From the NCBI RefSeq assembly GCF_049240685.1, contig NZ_JBMLSD010000425.1:60149-124148 (forward strand): a DNA stretch of 64,000 nucleotides, written 5' to 3'. How positions within the stretch are numbered: position 1 is the stretch's first letter; each line of letters opens with the position of its first letter. The DNA comes from Flectobacillus sp049240685 (GTDB lineage Bacteria > Bacteroidota > Bacteroidia > Cytophagales > Spirosomataceae). Of this stretch, positions 1-9,275 are shown one piece after another. The position numbers and the translations under genes are program-made. The notes under the pieces are model-generated. The model saw only the letters and a program-made list of their open reading frames with translations, was not told where the DNA came from and did not search any database.

Positions 1-349
1 TGAAAACCAAAAATGACACTATCTATTGATAGATGGGGAATAAAATTTTGTTTATTTTCCAAAAAACCATTCAAATCAATTTTTCTCTTCATGTGATACC
101 TTCTACTTTTTAATTCGTAACTACAAGCTCAAAATAACTTTTATTGCTGTCAAACAAAGCACTTTGATTTTACTTTTTACTCTACACCATCGGTCTACAC
201 AATCATGGCGGATAATTACAAATTTATGTAAATATTTTGCTACTTCTAAAAAATCAAGTATTATTGTCTCAAAATGGGAAAATAATAAAAATATACCTTT
301 TTAGAATTTAACTTATCCAATTAACACAACCCTTCAGAACACTATTCCA
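1..349. other. Intergenic leader, no gene seen
   Basis: AT-rich sequence upstream of the large ThuA fusion gene. No open frame of convincing length, RNA gene or strong repeat was seen; a short CTATC/GATAG hairpin lies near the left edge. A TACCTTTT element at 294-301 resembles the Bacteroidota -7 box but has no well-placed -33 TTG, so no promoter is called. Confidence 0.5.
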
Positions 350-3300
350 ATGAAGAATCTTCTTTTCAATCAATGGAGAAAACTGAATCTCTTGTTGTTA
401 GCCTTGGGCTGTACCATTCTTCAGTTTGGTACTTATGCTCAAAATGTAGGTAAACGAGTATTAGTTTTCAGCAAAACGGCTGCATTCAGACATGCATCTA
501 TCGAAGTAGGCAAAGCAGCTTTTCAAAAAATGGGTAAAGAAAAAGGCTTTTCTGTTGACCTCACAGAAGATGCGAATGCCTTTACCAATGAAAATCTTCG
601 TAAATACAATGCTGTCGTATTTTTGAGTACAACAGGCGACGTACTAAACCCAACACAACAAGCTGAATTTGAGCGCTATATTCAAGCAGGTGGTGGCTAT
701 CTGGGTATTCATGCTGCTACAGATACCGAGTATGATTGGCCGTGGTATGGCAAGTTGGCAGGCGCTTATTTTCTTGACCACCCAATGACCCCAAGCAATG
801 TTCAAAAAGGTAAATTCTTTGTAGTCGACAAAAACAGTTGGGCTACCAAGAATATGCCAAGTGAGTTTGAGCGTAGTGATGAGTTTTATAGCTTCAAAAA
901 CATCAATCCTAAAATCAATGTAGTGGTAAAAATTGATGAGAAAAGCTATATAGGTGGTAAAAATGGAGATGACCATCCTATCAGCTGGTATCACGAATTT
1001 GACGGCGGTCGCTCGTTCTATACTGCTATGGGTCATACCGATGAAACCTTTGCAGAACCTCTTTTCCTAGACCACGTTTGGGCGGGATTAAACTATGTGA
1101 TGGGTGGAGATTCGCCGAAGCCTTTGGATTTTTCAAAAGCTCGTCCAGAAGAAAACCGTTTTGCTAAAGTTATTTTAGAAGAAAAGCTCAACGAGCCAAT
1201 GGAATTGAGCGTGTTGAATGACGGACGTATCTTGTTTATCGAGCGTCATGGAGCTGTTCGTTTGTATAATTTGAAAACAAAACAGCTTAAAACGATTGCC
1301 AACATTGAAGTAAGTACTAAATATAAAGATAGAGAAGGTAAAGAATCTGAAGCAGAAGATGGATTATTAGGTTTGAACAAAGACCCAAATTTTGCGCAAA
1401 ACCATTGGATCTATTTGTATTATTCTGATCCAAAAGAATCTAAAAACGTATTAGCTAGATTTGAATTGAAGGGCGATGAATTAGTGATGTCTTCAAAGAA
1501 GATTCTATTGGACATTCCTACTCAGCGTGAGCAATGTTGTCATACAGGCGGTTCTATTGCTTGGGACAAAATGGGGAATTTATATCTCTCGACAGGTGAC
1601 AATACCAACCCTCACGGCTCAAACGGCTACAGCCCTAGTGACGAACGCCCCGACCGTGCTCCTTGGGATGCTCAAAAATCTTCGGCTAATACCAACGACT
1701 TAAGAGGAAAAATTATTCGTATCAAACCGACAGCCGACGGTTCTTATACTATTCCCGAAGGAAATTTGTTTCCAAAGGGTACACCAAACACTCGTCCAGA
1801 AATTTATACAATGGGACACCGTAACCCATTCCGTATCTCGGTCGATCAAAAAACGGGATATGTGTATTGGGGCGAGGTGGGGCCAGATGCTAGCAAACCA
1901 GCGGCCGACCGAGGACCAGAAGGACATGATGAAGTAGGACAAGCGCGTAAACCTGGCAATTTTGGCTGGCCTCATTTTGTAGGTGATAACAAAGCTTACA
2001 ATAAATATGACTTCGTTAAAAATGTTTCATTAGAAAAATGGGATGCCGCTGCTCCAACTAATACTTCACCCAATAATACTGGTTTGAAAGTACTACCTCC
2101 TGCTCAAAAAGCATTTATTTGGTATCCTTATGCTGCCTCGGCTGAGTTTCCACTAGTTGGTAGCGGTGGCCGCAATGCGATGGCAGGACCCGTATTTTAT
2201 AGTGAAGATTTCAAAAATGCAAAACGTGCTTTTCCAAAATACTACAATGAAAAATTGTTGGTATATGACTGGATGCGAGGATGGATTATGGCTGTAACCA
2301 TGGATAAACAAGGTAATCTGACCGATATGGAACAGTTTATGCCAAGCTATCGCTTTAGTAATCCAATGGATATGGAATTTGATGCGAATGGCGATTTGTA
2401 TATGCTCGAGTACGGTTCGGGTTGGTTTACGGCCAACGACGATGCCCGCTTGATTCGTATTGAATACAACGGTGGCAATCGTAAACCAGCTATTCAAATG
2501 GCTGCCAACCAAATGGGAGGAGCACTTCCATTTAAACTTCGCCTTGACTCAAAAGGTACAAAAGATGCAGATGGCGATGCGTTGACCTATTCTTGGAAAA
2601 TTTCTTCGAAAAATGGCTTTAATAAAGTAATCACAACGCCATCAGCAGATGTAACACTCACAAAGGCTGGAATTTACAATGTAGCACTGACAGTCTCGGA
2701 CGGGAAAGGTGGTATTAGTACCCAAGCCATGGAAGTATCAGCCGGAAACGAGCCTCCTGTTTTGTCTTTTGATTTACCAAAAAGCAATAAAACTTTCTTC
2801 TTCCCAAACAAGTCATTTGACTATGAGGTAAAAGTAAAAGATAAAGAAGATGGTAGTCTTGAAAATGGTAAAATCAAACCAGAACAAGTAGCAGTAAATA
2901 TTGATTACTTGGCAGAAGGATTTGATAAAATTGCCATTGCACAAGGACACCGTTCGGCGGATGCAAGCACAGGTTTGGTAAAAGGTAAAAAATTAATCGA
3001 TGCGAGTGATTGCCAAGCGTGTCATAGTATGGACAAAAAATCGGTAGGCCCAACTTACCGTGAAGTGGCAAAAAAATACAAAGGCGATGCTGGTGCTTTG
3101 GAGCGTTTGACCAAAAAAGTAATCTCTGGAGGTAGCGGAGTTTGGGGCGAAGTAGCCATGGCGGGTCACCCACAATTATCAACTGGCGATGCAGCTGAAA
3201 TGGTAAAATATATCTTGAATTTGGCAGACGAAAAAGCAAAAGAAACTCTTCCGACAAAAGGTAGCTTTACTGCAAAAGTTGGCGCTGGTGATAAGGGTCA

Positions 3301-4087
3301 AGGTGTATATATCTTACGTGCCTCTTATCAAGACCAAGGAGCAAACGGTATTCCATCATTGAGTTCCGAACAAACTTTTACTTTACGCAACCCACGAATC
3401 AGCCCACACGGATACGACCAATATGAGGCTGTTTCAAAAATGAGTTTTGGAGGCAACGAACTAATGATTCCTAGCAAATCAGGTTCTTATATCGTATTAA
3501 AAAATGCGGATTTGACAAATATCAAACAATTAGAGTTATTAGCGGCAGCGCCAAAAGCACAACTAAACGCACAAGGGGGAAAAGTCGAAATTCATCTTGA
3601 TTCACCAACGGGTAAACTCGTCGGAGAATCTGCATTCTTAGAAGCCAGTGATAAAGCAGGATTTGCCCCTTCACCATTAAACGTACCAATTAACCCAACA
3701 GATGGCACACATGATTTGTATATTGTTTTCCAAAATCCAAAAGCAGAAGGTTCGTTGATGGTAATTATGGGAACAGCCTTCAAGGATGAATTGGGAAATA
3801 GTACACCAGCACAAGCGATTGAACCCTCAAAGTCGAAAGATTTAAGTGATTATGCTGGAAAATACAAAATGACGGGTTTGCCTTTTGAGTTTATCGAAGT
3901 CGAAATTAAAGACGGAAAAGTAATACTCAACGCTGGTGGACAAGGTGGCGCATTAACAGAGCTCGAGCCTGATAAGTATGACGCCGATGGCAAAGCAAAA
4001 GTCCAATTTGTAAGAGATGACACAGGAAAAGTTAATGGCGTCAAACTCGAAGCAATGGGAATGAGTTTTGAAGGTAAAAAACAGTAA
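350..4087 (+). CDS. Secreted ThuA / sugar dehydrogenase / PKD / cytochrome c fusion protein
   Basis: Very large exported protein (1245 aa) that begins with a signal peptide (about residues 1-30, ending TYAQ). Domains in order, by sequence resemblance: a ThuA-like trehalose-utilisation fold (about 33-250), a PQQ-dependent glucose/sorbosone dehydrogenase beta-propeller (about 270-700, with RNPFR and GEVGPDA segments), a PKD domain (about 715-800), a monohaem cytochrome c (CQACH, Cys888, Cys891, His892), a carbohydrate-binding-like beta domain (about 1020-1130) and a short C-terminal beta domain. This architecture is common in Bacteroidota and Planctomycetes. It implies periplasmic or surface oxidation of a sugar with electrons passed to the attached haem. 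The substrate is unknown. The gene stands alone on the plus strand and is followed by a clear terminator. The first ATG fits the signal peptide. Confidence 0.9.
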   Translation: MKNLLFNQWRKLNLLLLALGCTILQFGTYAQNVGKRVLVFSKTAAFRHASIEVGKAAFQKMGKEKGFSVDLTEDANAFTNENLRKYNAVVFLSTTGDVLNPTQQAEFERYIQAGGGYLGIHAATDTEYDWPWYGKLAGAYFLDHPMTPSNVQKGKFFVVDKNSWATKNMPSEFERSDEFYSFKNINPKINVVVKIDEKSYIGGKNGDDHPISWYHEFDGGRSFYTAMGHTDETFAEPLFLDHVWAGLNYVMGGDSPKPLDFSKARPEENRFAKVILEEKLNEPMELSVLNDGRILFIERHGAVRLYNLKTKQLKTIANIEVSTKYKDREGKESEAEDGLLGLNKDPNFAQNHWIYLYYSDPKESKNVLARFELKGDELVMSSKKILLDIPTQREQCCHTGGSIAWDKMGNLYLSTGDNTNPHGSNGYSPSDERPDRAPWDAQKSSANTNDLRGKIIRIKPTADGSYTIPEGNLFPKGTPNTRPEIYTMGHRNPFRISVDQKTGYVYWGEVGPDASKPAADRGPEGHDEVGQARKPGNFGWPHFVGDNKAYNKYDFVKNVSLEKWDAAAPTNTSPNNTGLKVLPPAQKAFIWYPYAASAEFPLVGSGGRNAMAGPVFYSEDFKNAKRAFPKYYNEKLLVYDWMRGWIMAVTMDKQGNLTDMEQFMPSYRFSNPMDMEFDANGDLYMLEYGSGWFTANDDARLIRIEYNGGNRKPAIQMAANQMGGALPFKLRLDSKGTKDADGDALTYSWKISSKNGFNKVITTPSADVTLTKAGIYNVALTVSDGKGGISTQAMEVSAGNEPPVLSFDLPKSNKTFFFPNKSFDYEVKVKDKEDGSLENGKIKPEQVAVNIDYLAEGFDKIAIAQGHRSADASTGLVKGKKLIDASDCQACHSMDKKSVGPTYREVAKKYKGDAGALERLTKKVISGGSGVWGEVAMAGHPQLSTGDAAEMVKYILNLADEKAKETLPTKGSFTAKVGAGDKGQGVYILRASYQDQGANGIPSLSSEQTFTLRNPRISPHGYDQYEAVSKMSFGGNELMIPSKSGSYIVLKNADLTNIKQLELLAAAPKAQLNAQGGKVEIHLDSPTGKLVGESAFLEASDKAGFAPSPLNVPINPTDGTHDLYIVFQNPKAEGSLMVIMGTAFKDELGNSTPAQAIEPSKSKDLSDYAGKYKMTGLPFEFIEVEIKDGKVILNAGGQGGALTELEPDKYDADGKAKVQFVRDDTGKVNGVKLEAMGMSFEGKKQ

Positions 4088-4180
4088 TCTAAAACATAGA
4101 TAGCTGAATTTGAGTACAACTAAAAACATCTATCCACCTAACCACAAATACTTACAGGACGATAGAAGTTACCAATCAAA

Positions 4181-4223
4181 AAGCCCGATTGATAGAAAAA
4201 CTATCCATCGGGCTTAATTTTTT
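4181..4223 (+). terminator. Intrinsic terminator after the ThuA fusion gene
   Basis: A 15-bp stem (4181-4195 with 4201-4215, one G/T wobble, five-A loop) is followed by a run of T on the plus strand. It lies about 95 bp after the fusion gene stop and also sits downstream of the convergent small membrane gene at 4257. Confidence 0.85.
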
Positions 4224-4256
4224 TCATGAATTTATCTAAGAACAATTTCAACAACC

Positions 4257-4595
4257 CTACCCAATTCCCTTTAATTCGTTTCTTAAAATCAAAATATGTC
4301 CAATAAATACCCCTGCTGGCACGGCATAACTCTTGAACACAAATATAAACAAAAAGTAAATCAGGGTAAATGCGACCAAACGAATGGTCAATTTACTCAT
4401 CATTTGTTCTGGCAAACGATATCGACTCAGTTGAAATACTTGGTATAAAGAATAACCAAAACAGCTCCAATCAATAATTCTGAAATAATCCATGTATCCC
4501 TCATTAAAATCTCCCTTCAAAAAGAATCCCAAGTCGACAAGGATAAAAATCATTCCTAATAATATAACTGTTCTGATAATATATGTACTTCTCAT
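4257..4595 (-). CDS. Small three-helix membrane protein, unknown function
   Basis: A 112-residue hydrophobic protein with about three predicted membrane segments (roughly residues 8-27, 70-88 and 90-105) separated by a charged loop. No family was recognised and no catalytic motif is visible. It is the last gene of the minus-strand series that starts at 9659, but about 100 bp and a hairpin separate it from the YHS gene, so it may be a separate unit. It could be a minor subunit or simply a hypothetical inner-membrane protein. Confidence 0.6.
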   Translation of the reverse strand: MRSTYIIRTVILLGMIFILVDLGFFLKGDFNEGYMDYFRIIDWSCFGYSLYQVFQLSRYRLPEQMMSKLTIRLVAFTLIYFLFIFVFKSYAVPAGVFIGHILILRNELKGIG

Positions 4596-4665
4596 ACTGT
4601 AGCGATAGTTTGTGTTGATTTAGGTAAATACTTTTAAAGCCTACGTTAAAAGATTTTCACAAAAG

Positions 4666-4697
4666 TAAAGGGCTGGAAGAAATTCCCAGCCCTTTTT
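4666..4697. terminator. Hairpin directly after the YHS gene
   Basis: Inverted repeat GGGCTGG / CCAGCCC with flanking A and T runs (arms about 4668-4676 and 4686-4695) just beyond the YHS stop at 4700. The T run is better on the plus strand, but the minus strand also has a T-rich flank, so it may work in both directions. Confidence 0.65.
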
Positions 4698-4699
4698 CT

Positions 4700-4948
4700 T
4701 TATTTCTTCACAAACTTTTCAGGTTTTTTATCAAACATCTCCTTACAAACTACGCTACAAAAGCCATATTGTTTGCCTTTGTAGGTACTTGTAAACTTGG
4801 TGTCTTTCTCAGCGTGCATTTTGCAAACAGGGTCTTTGGCCTCCATTGCCACTATCTCTTTTTTACTTTCGCCTTTTAGTTTTTTGTCTTTAGGAGCTTG
4901 TTGGAAACTTACTGCAAGTACCAACACAGAGCATAAGATTGTCTTCAT
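4700..4948 (-). CDS. Exported YHS-domain metal-binding protein
   Basis: An 82-residue protein with an N-terminal signal sequence (about 1-17) and a YHS/TRASH-like domain: KDPVCKM with Cys42, then YGFC and VCKEMF with Cys64 and Cys68. YHS domains of this type occur next to copper-transporting ATPases and heavy-metal proteins and are thought to bind a soft metal ion. The gene follows the CDICGC outer-membrane protein by only 14 bp and closes the probable copper operon. The family assignment is firm; the metal is inferred from context. Confidence 0.8.
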   Translation of the reverse strand: MKTILCSVLVLAVSFQQAPKDKKLKGESKKEIVAMEAKDPVCKMHAEKDTKFTSTYKGKQYGFCSVVCKEMFDKKPEKFVKK

Positions 4949-4962
4949 TATTGAATTTTGGA

Positions 4963-5877
4963 TTAAAACATAAAAGTAATATGAGCAGAGGTACGAGCAT
5001 TAGCTTTTAATTCACCTCTTGATAACTCTTGCGAGAAGGGCATTTGATGCGTAAAGCCTAGGCTAAATTTCTTAAAAAATGCTTCACATCCTATATTGGC
5101 CGAGGCCATATAACCCCCAGTATCTTTATTTAAAACGCCTTTATCATAGTCATTTTGAGCATATTCCCAATAAACTCCTGCATTTGGCATAAGGGTATTC
5201 CCTTTCCCTACATCTTTGGTATAGAACGCTGTAAGAGCAGTTGTAAGTTTATTTCCATACTGATACTGATTACTATTTTTTGTATTGATTTTATAGGTCA
5301 AATCAGTATTCAAACCCCATTGATTATAGCGTACTGTATAAATCGCATTTATCAAAAAATCTGTACTTCCTGTACCTAATTGAAAATTAGGATTGGCTAC
5401 TTCTTCTGAGCTATTCAAATCATATTTGAATCTACCAGTAGGAGCTTTTAACCCTACACCCAACATTAAATTGTGGTTTACTGCATGTGCAGTACTATCC
5501 CAAAAAGTATTTAGCACATTGTAATGACCTAATACTGTAATATCGCCCAATCCTTGAATCGTGTTGGTGATATTTGGCAAAATTTGTGTTTGTGAATTAA
5601 AGTTATAAGGTACAAAAGCCAAAATTTGTACTTTCTTGAAAGGATAAAATCGACCCCAAAGTTCGGTGGTATGAAAACTTTCTTTAGTTTTCAGCAATTG
5701 TGAGTTGAGATGCGAATCAAAATTTGAATAGCGATAACGCAACCCTAAAAAGCTTCGGTGGGATTGAGGCAATATTCCAAAAAAAGCATTCCCATTAGAG
5801 CACCCACAAATATCACATGCTTTACTTTCGAAAAAAAAGGTACAACAAAATATGAGTAAAAATAGCTTGAATCGCAT
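4963..5877 (-). CDS. Outer-membrane beta-barrel protein with CDICGC N-terminus
   Basis: A 304-residue exported protein. After a signal peptide (about 1-20) the mature chain begins with a Cys-rich CDICGCS motif (Cys21, Cys24, Cys26). The remainder has alternating aromatic/polar beta-strand character and ends in Phe, as outer-membrane barrels do. It resembles the transporter-like barrels found beside di-haem peroxidases and copper genes in Bacteroidota. The Cys cluster at the mature N-terminus could hold a metal ion (inference). It lies 34 bp downstream of the first peroxidase gene and 14 bp before the YHS gene, consistent with one transcript. Confidence 0.75.
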   Translation of the reverse strand: MRFKLFLLIFCCTFFFESKACDICGCSNGNAFFGILPQSHRSFLGLRYRYSNFDSHLNSQLLKTKESFHTTELWGRFYPFKKVQILAFVPYNFNSQTQILPNITNTIQGLGDITVLGHYNVLNTFWDSTAHAVNHNLMLGVGLKAPTGRFKYDLNSSEEVANPNFQLGTGSTDFLINAIYTVRYNQWGLNTDLTYKINTKNSNQYQYGNKLTTALTAFYTKDVGKGNTLMPNAGVYWEYAQNDYDKGVLNKDTGGYMASANIGCEAFFKKFSLGFTHQMPFSQELSRGELKANARTSAHITFMF

Positions 5878-5911
5878 AAAAACCTAGTTAAAAATGAGAC
5901 CAATTTAAAGA

Positions 5912-6925
5912 CTATTGTAACCTTTTATCGGTTAAGAAAGTCTTATCCGTCAACGTTTTCAAAAAAGCAATCACTTGCTTTTTTTGTTCTTCGGTCAACG
6001 AAATACCCCCTTTTAGTACAGGGTCGAGATTGGGAGTATTCTGAACATCATCCGTGTAATGATTCAAAACAGCCTCCAAGGTATAAAATCGCCCATCGTG
6101 CATATAAGGGCCAGAGACTTCGATATTTCGCAAACTCGGTACTTTAAATTTGTATTTATCAGCTTCTAATTCGGTAATTCTACCACGTCCTAAATCTTCA
6201 GGTCCTTGAATCCTCAATCCATTATTTCGGTAGGACTGATTTGTAAACAGAACTCCACTGTGGCATGAAGAACATTTTTGCTCAAACAAATCCTTTCCTG
6301 CCAGTTCATCCGCTGTAAAAACAGCTCCAGCTTCTTTTCTCATGACTTTATCATATTTAGAATTAGCAGAAACCAGAGTCAACATATATTGCGAAAGTGC
6401 CTTCAAGAATCTTTGTGTATTGATTTCTTCTGTTCCAAATGCCTTTTTAAACTGACTAGGATAGTAGGAAGTCTTACGAAGTTTTTCGAGAATAACCCCA
6501 ATTTTCTCATCCATTTCAACGGGATTTTCAATAGGAGCGAGGGGAACAAAATCTAGGTCACCAACACCACCATCCCAAAAAAACTCTGATTGCCAAGCTA
6601 AATTCTGAATTGGTAACGAGTTGCGGGCTCCTACTTTTCCATCAATCCCATGGCTCAAATCATGACCATGATGTGTAAAAGCAAAACTCTGGCTATGACA
6701 TTCTGAACAGCTAATCGTATTATCGCGTGACAAAAGCGGATCAGCAAACAAGGCTTTACCCAACTCAAATCCTTCGGGTGTGACTGGATTTCGAGAAATA
6801 TCATAAGTTGGTGCAGGGAAATTACTTGGTTGCACAAACTGAATAGAAGGATTCTTTTCTGAATCAGTGCAAGCCAAAAATCCCAGCAATACCATTGACA
6901 TCATCAAGTGTACTCGCTTCATCAT
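5912..6925 (-). CDS. Di-haem cytochrome c peroxidase, MauG/MbnH type (copy 1)
   Basis: A 337-residue lipoprotein (lipobox LLGFLAC, Cys19) with two haem c motifs, CSECH (73-77) and CSSCH (218-222), and the SGPYMHDGRF segment typical of the bacterial CCP/MauG superfamily. CCPs reduce peroxide, while MauG and MbnH use the same fold to oxidise tryptophan or other residues in a partner protein. The THHGHDLSHG segment and the MbnP-family gene two genes upstream favour the MbnH-like role (inference). It is clearly related to the second peroxidase at 8016-9116. It starts 4 bp after the stop of the 69-codon gene upstream, so translational coupling is likely. Confidence 0.88.
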   Translation of the reverse strand: MMKRVHLMMSMVLLGFLACTDSEKNPSIQFVQPSNFPAPTYDISRNPVTPEGFELGKALFADPLLSRDNTISCSECHSQSFAFTHHGHDLSHGIDGKVGARNSLPIQNLAWQSEFFWDGGVGDLDFVPLAPIENPVEMDEKIGVILEKLRKTSYYPSQFKKAFGTEEINTQRFLKALSQYMLTLVSANSKYDKVMRKEAGAVFTADELAGKDLFEQKCSSCHSGVLFTNQSYRNNGLRIQGPEDLGRGRITELEADKYKFKVPSLRNIEVSGPYMHDGRFYTLEAVLNHYTDDVQNTPNLDPVLKGGISLTEEQKKQVIAFLKTLTDKTFLTDKRLQ

Positions 6926-6929
6926 TTAT

Positions 6930-7139
6930 TTAGATTGATAAAATCCCCATGAGCAACAAGGCAAATGAAAATATATGAAATATTAGCAGCCAAAAAATCA
7001 ATCTCTTTTCGCTAGTCAATCGAATAATGGCAATTGCTCTTTCGACAATACTTGGCTTAGGAAGTAACACAATTCCAGTGCCTTCAAGCCACTTTTCAAG
7101 TTCGTATCTTCTTAGCATCACTTTAATAGGATAAACCAT
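6930..7139 (-). CDS. Small protein with C-terminal membrane helix, unknown
   Basis: A 69-codon frame that fits exactly between the MbnP-like gene (stop at 7175) and peroxidase copy 1 (start at 6925). The product has a basic, amphipathic N-terminal half and one hydrophobic helix (about residues 48-68). No family was recognised. Its first ATG lies inside the arm of an 11-bp hairpin; a second Met (residue 8) would start the gene at 7118. The tight spacing argues for translation, but short length and lack of homology keep confidence moderate. Confidence 0.5.
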   Translation of the reverse strand: MVYPIKVMLRRYELEKWLEGTGIVLLPKPSIVERAIAIIRLTSEKRLIFWLLIFHIFSFALLLMGILSI

Positions 7140-7164
7140 TGGGACAAACTACATTTGTCCCAAT
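7138..7164 (-). other. Perfect 11-bp hairpin covering a start codon
   Basis: Arms 7138-7148 and 7154-7164 are exact inverted repeats with a five-base loop. The hairpin lies between the MbnP-like stop and the small gene, and takes in the small gene's first ATG (7137-7139). There is no T run, so it is more likely an mRNA stability or translation-control structure than an intrinsic terminator. Confidence 0.6.
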
Positions 7165-7174
7165 AGGCTAAATA

Positions 7175-7984
7175 TTAGTCATTGTGTACGTGGTCTACTA
7201 CAAACATATTTTTGTAATTATTGGCAATTGGAGTAGCCAGTGCAGGAGACATAATTACAGGTGCATCGGCCAATTTGAGCGTTGTAGTGCCAGAAAATAC
7301 CTTAGTTACATCAGCCACAAAATGAATCGTCGGAGCAATACTTTTGCGCACGGTCATCGTACTTGGCAATGAAAGCGTAACGGTTCTTAAGTTATTTGGA
7401 GTAACACTAGTACGACCACCAAAACCACCTACATGGTACTGATATCTTCTTAAGCCAGCTGCATTTGCAGCTACTGCTGTTGAGGTTCCTTCTAATTTCA
7501 TGAAAATATAACCTGAGTTCCATGACCAATACATGCCATCATCCGAGAATCCCGCTGGGTCTAATACTCCTGTACGTTCTTCCACTGGTGAAACACTCTT
7601 TACACTATCTACACCAATCGTAAAAGTGACTTCTTTGTAATCAGCCGCAGGAACGTCTTTTAAAGATTGAATCAAAGTTGTTGCATCGGCTTGGCGCACT
7701 AAAAAATATTGATTTTTGAAGTCAACTGTACTACCATCCACTTTTTTCAATGAAACATTACTGATAAAATAATTTAACGTAGTTACGGTAAAATCTTCCC
7801 CTGCAGCATTTTTTGCAGTGGTAGAACCCAATACAATTTTTTGCCCGCCCATCAAGTTATCAAACTCAAGGCTTACGTTGTTTTTATCACTCGCTCCAAT
7901 CGGCTCTACATCATCTTTAGTACATGAAAGTACTGTCAAAAACGTAAAGGCAATAATTGATAAAGATTTGAATAAAGATTTCAT
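7175..7984 (-). CDS. MbnP-family copper-binding lipoprotein
   Basis: A 269-residue lipoprotein (signal with TVLSC, Cys21) matching the MbnP family. The visible signature is the MYWSWNSGY block (Trp153 and Trp155) followed by FMKLEG, plus the early LNYFISNVSL segment. In characterised methanotroph MbnP, the di-haem enzyme MbnH converts a conserved Trp to kynurenine, creating a copper site (family knowledge). Here the gene sits between two MbnH-like peroxidases, which strongly suggests the same kind of modification. It follows peroxidase copy 2 by 31 bp. No methanobactin genes are visible, as is usual for MbnP/MbnH pairs outside methanotrophs. Confidence 0.85.
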   Translation of the reverse strand: MKSLFKSLSIIAFTFLTVLSCTKDDVEPIGASDKNNVSLEFDNLMGGQKIVLGSTTAKNAAGEDFTVTTLNYFISNVSLKKVDGSTVDFKNQYFLVRQADATTLIQSLKDVPAADYKEVTFTIGVDSVKSVSPVEERTGVLDPAGFSDDGMYWSWNSGYIFMKLEGTSTAVAANAAGLRRYQYHVGGFGGRTSVTPNNLRTVTLSLPSTMTVRKSIAPTIHFVADVTKVFSGTTTLKLADAPVIMSPALATPIANNYKNMFVVDHVHND

Positions 7985-8015
7985 TTTGTAAAATGTCTTT
8001 TATAATGTTTTTGAT

Positions 8016-9116
8016 TTACCTTACAGGAAAGCCATCAGGCTCTGCAAAGCGTTTGTCTTTTAAAAAAGTGTCGTCTGTGAGTGTATTCAGAAAAGCGATA
8101 ATCTTTCTTTTCTCCTCTGCGGTCATCTGAATACCTAAGCGCCCATTGGATTGTCGCAAAACTGGGTCTAACGTTCCGTAGTCTTGTACACTCGCATCAT
8201 AAAAATTCAATACTTCGAGTAAACTGGTGTACCTTCCATCGTGCATATAAGGCGATGAAGCAGCAACATTACGAAGACTTGGTACCTTAAACTTGAATTT
8301 ATCATTCGTATTTCCTGTAACTCTGTATCTACCTTCGTCTACTACAATTTGAAGCACAGGCTTCTCATTAATATATTCAATCTTTGTTCGTTCGAATTTT
8401 GAAAGTCCATTATTTCTAAAACTTTCATCCGTAAACAAAACGCCTTTATGGCAATTTGAGCATCCTTTTGAGTTAAACAAATTCATACCGTCTAACTCAT
8501 CTTGCGTAAAACTCGCCGATGCATCTTTTAGAATATATTTATCATATCGAGATTGATACGAAACTAAGCTCAGCATAAATTGAGCGAGTGCTTTAAGCAA
8601 ACGCTCTTTTGTGACCCCTTCAGAACCAAAAGCAGCCTTAAATTTATCTTGATAACCTTTGTGGCGACCAACTCGGGCAACCACATCATCAATATCGTCA
8701 TCCATTTCATCGGGATGTTCGATAGGAAGAATAGGTTGTTCATTTAAAGTAGCCGCTTTACCGTCCCATTGAAAACGCTCACGCCAAGCTAAGTTTTGTA
8801 AAGACTGGGCATTCCGTAGACCGACTCTTCCATAAATCCCATGACTTAAATCGTGCATGTGATGGGTAAAAACGTAGGTTTGTCGATGACATTCCCCACA
8901 AGCAATGGTGCTATCTTTGGATAAGATTCCGTCATAAAATAAATTTTTGCCCAAATCAAAACCCGCTGCTGTTATCACATTAGAATCAATTGGATATACA
9001 GGCTTAGGAAAATGACTAGGTGCCACAAAATAAGTTTCAGGACTAGGTTCGTCCGATTTTTTTTGACAGGCAACAACAACAAAAACTCCGAAGATTAATA
9101 ACAAATGTTTTTTCAT
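8016..9116 (-). CDS. Di-haem cytochrome c peroxidase, MauG/MbnH type (copy 2)
   Basis: The start at 9116 gives a 366-residue lipoprotein (MKKHLLL..., lipobox VVVAC, Cys17). A longer frame from 9227 adds a non-signal-like 37-residue extension and is rejected. Haem motifs are CGECH (73-77) and CSNCH (219-223); SSPYMHDGRY is in the C-terminal half. It is closely similar to copy 1, including the THHMHDLSHG segment. The gene lies 31 bp upstream of the MbnP-like gene, the usual arrangement for an MbnH partner. Compared with copy 1 it carries an extra loop of about 20 residues after the second haem motif. It is probably the modifying enzyme, with copy 1 acting as paralogue or as a second oxidation step. 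Confidence 0.87.
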   Translation of the reverse strand: MKKHLLLIFGVFVVVACQKKSDEPSPETYFVAPSHFPKPVYPIDSNVITAAGFDLGKNLFYDGILSKDSTIACGECHRQTYVFTHHMHDLSHGIYGRVGLRNAQSLQNLAWRERFQWDGKAATLNEQPILPIEHPDEMDDDIDDVVARVGRHKGYQDKFKAAFGSEGVTKERLLKALAQFMLSLVSYQSRYDKYILKDASASFTQDELDGMNLFNSKGCSNCHKGVLFTDESFRNNGLSKFERTKIEYINEKPVLQIVVDEGRYRVTGNTNDKFKFKVPSLRNVAASSPYMHDGRYTSLLEVLNFYDASVQDYGTLDPVLRQSNGRLGIQMTAEEKRKIIAFLNTLTDDTFLKDKRFAEPDGFPVR

Positions 9117-9160
9117 GACTATCGTGATTCGTATTAAAGAAATCCATTGACAAGCGAAGG

Positions 9161-9168
9161 CAAAAGTA
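9161..9168 (-). promoter_or_regulatory. Candidate -7 box for peroxidase copy 2
   Basis: On the minus strand this reads TACTTTTG, an exact match to the Bacteroidota TAnnTTTG -7 element, about 45 bp upstream of the chosen start at 9116. A CAA (TTG on the minus strand) at 9193-9195 is a little far for a -33 box, so the call is tentative. Confidence 0.4.
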
Positions 9169-9275
9169 CCACAAAAAGTACTTAAACACTCGCAAGTTAA
9201 AATCCTGAAATATAAAGCAATAGTCAATCCATGCCCTCAAACGAGCCATTCCATTACATTGTAGGAAACATTGGA

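Noticed and set aside
9117..9227. N-terminal extension of peroxidase copy 2
   Set aside because: It would bury a clear lipoprotein signal that begins at 9116.
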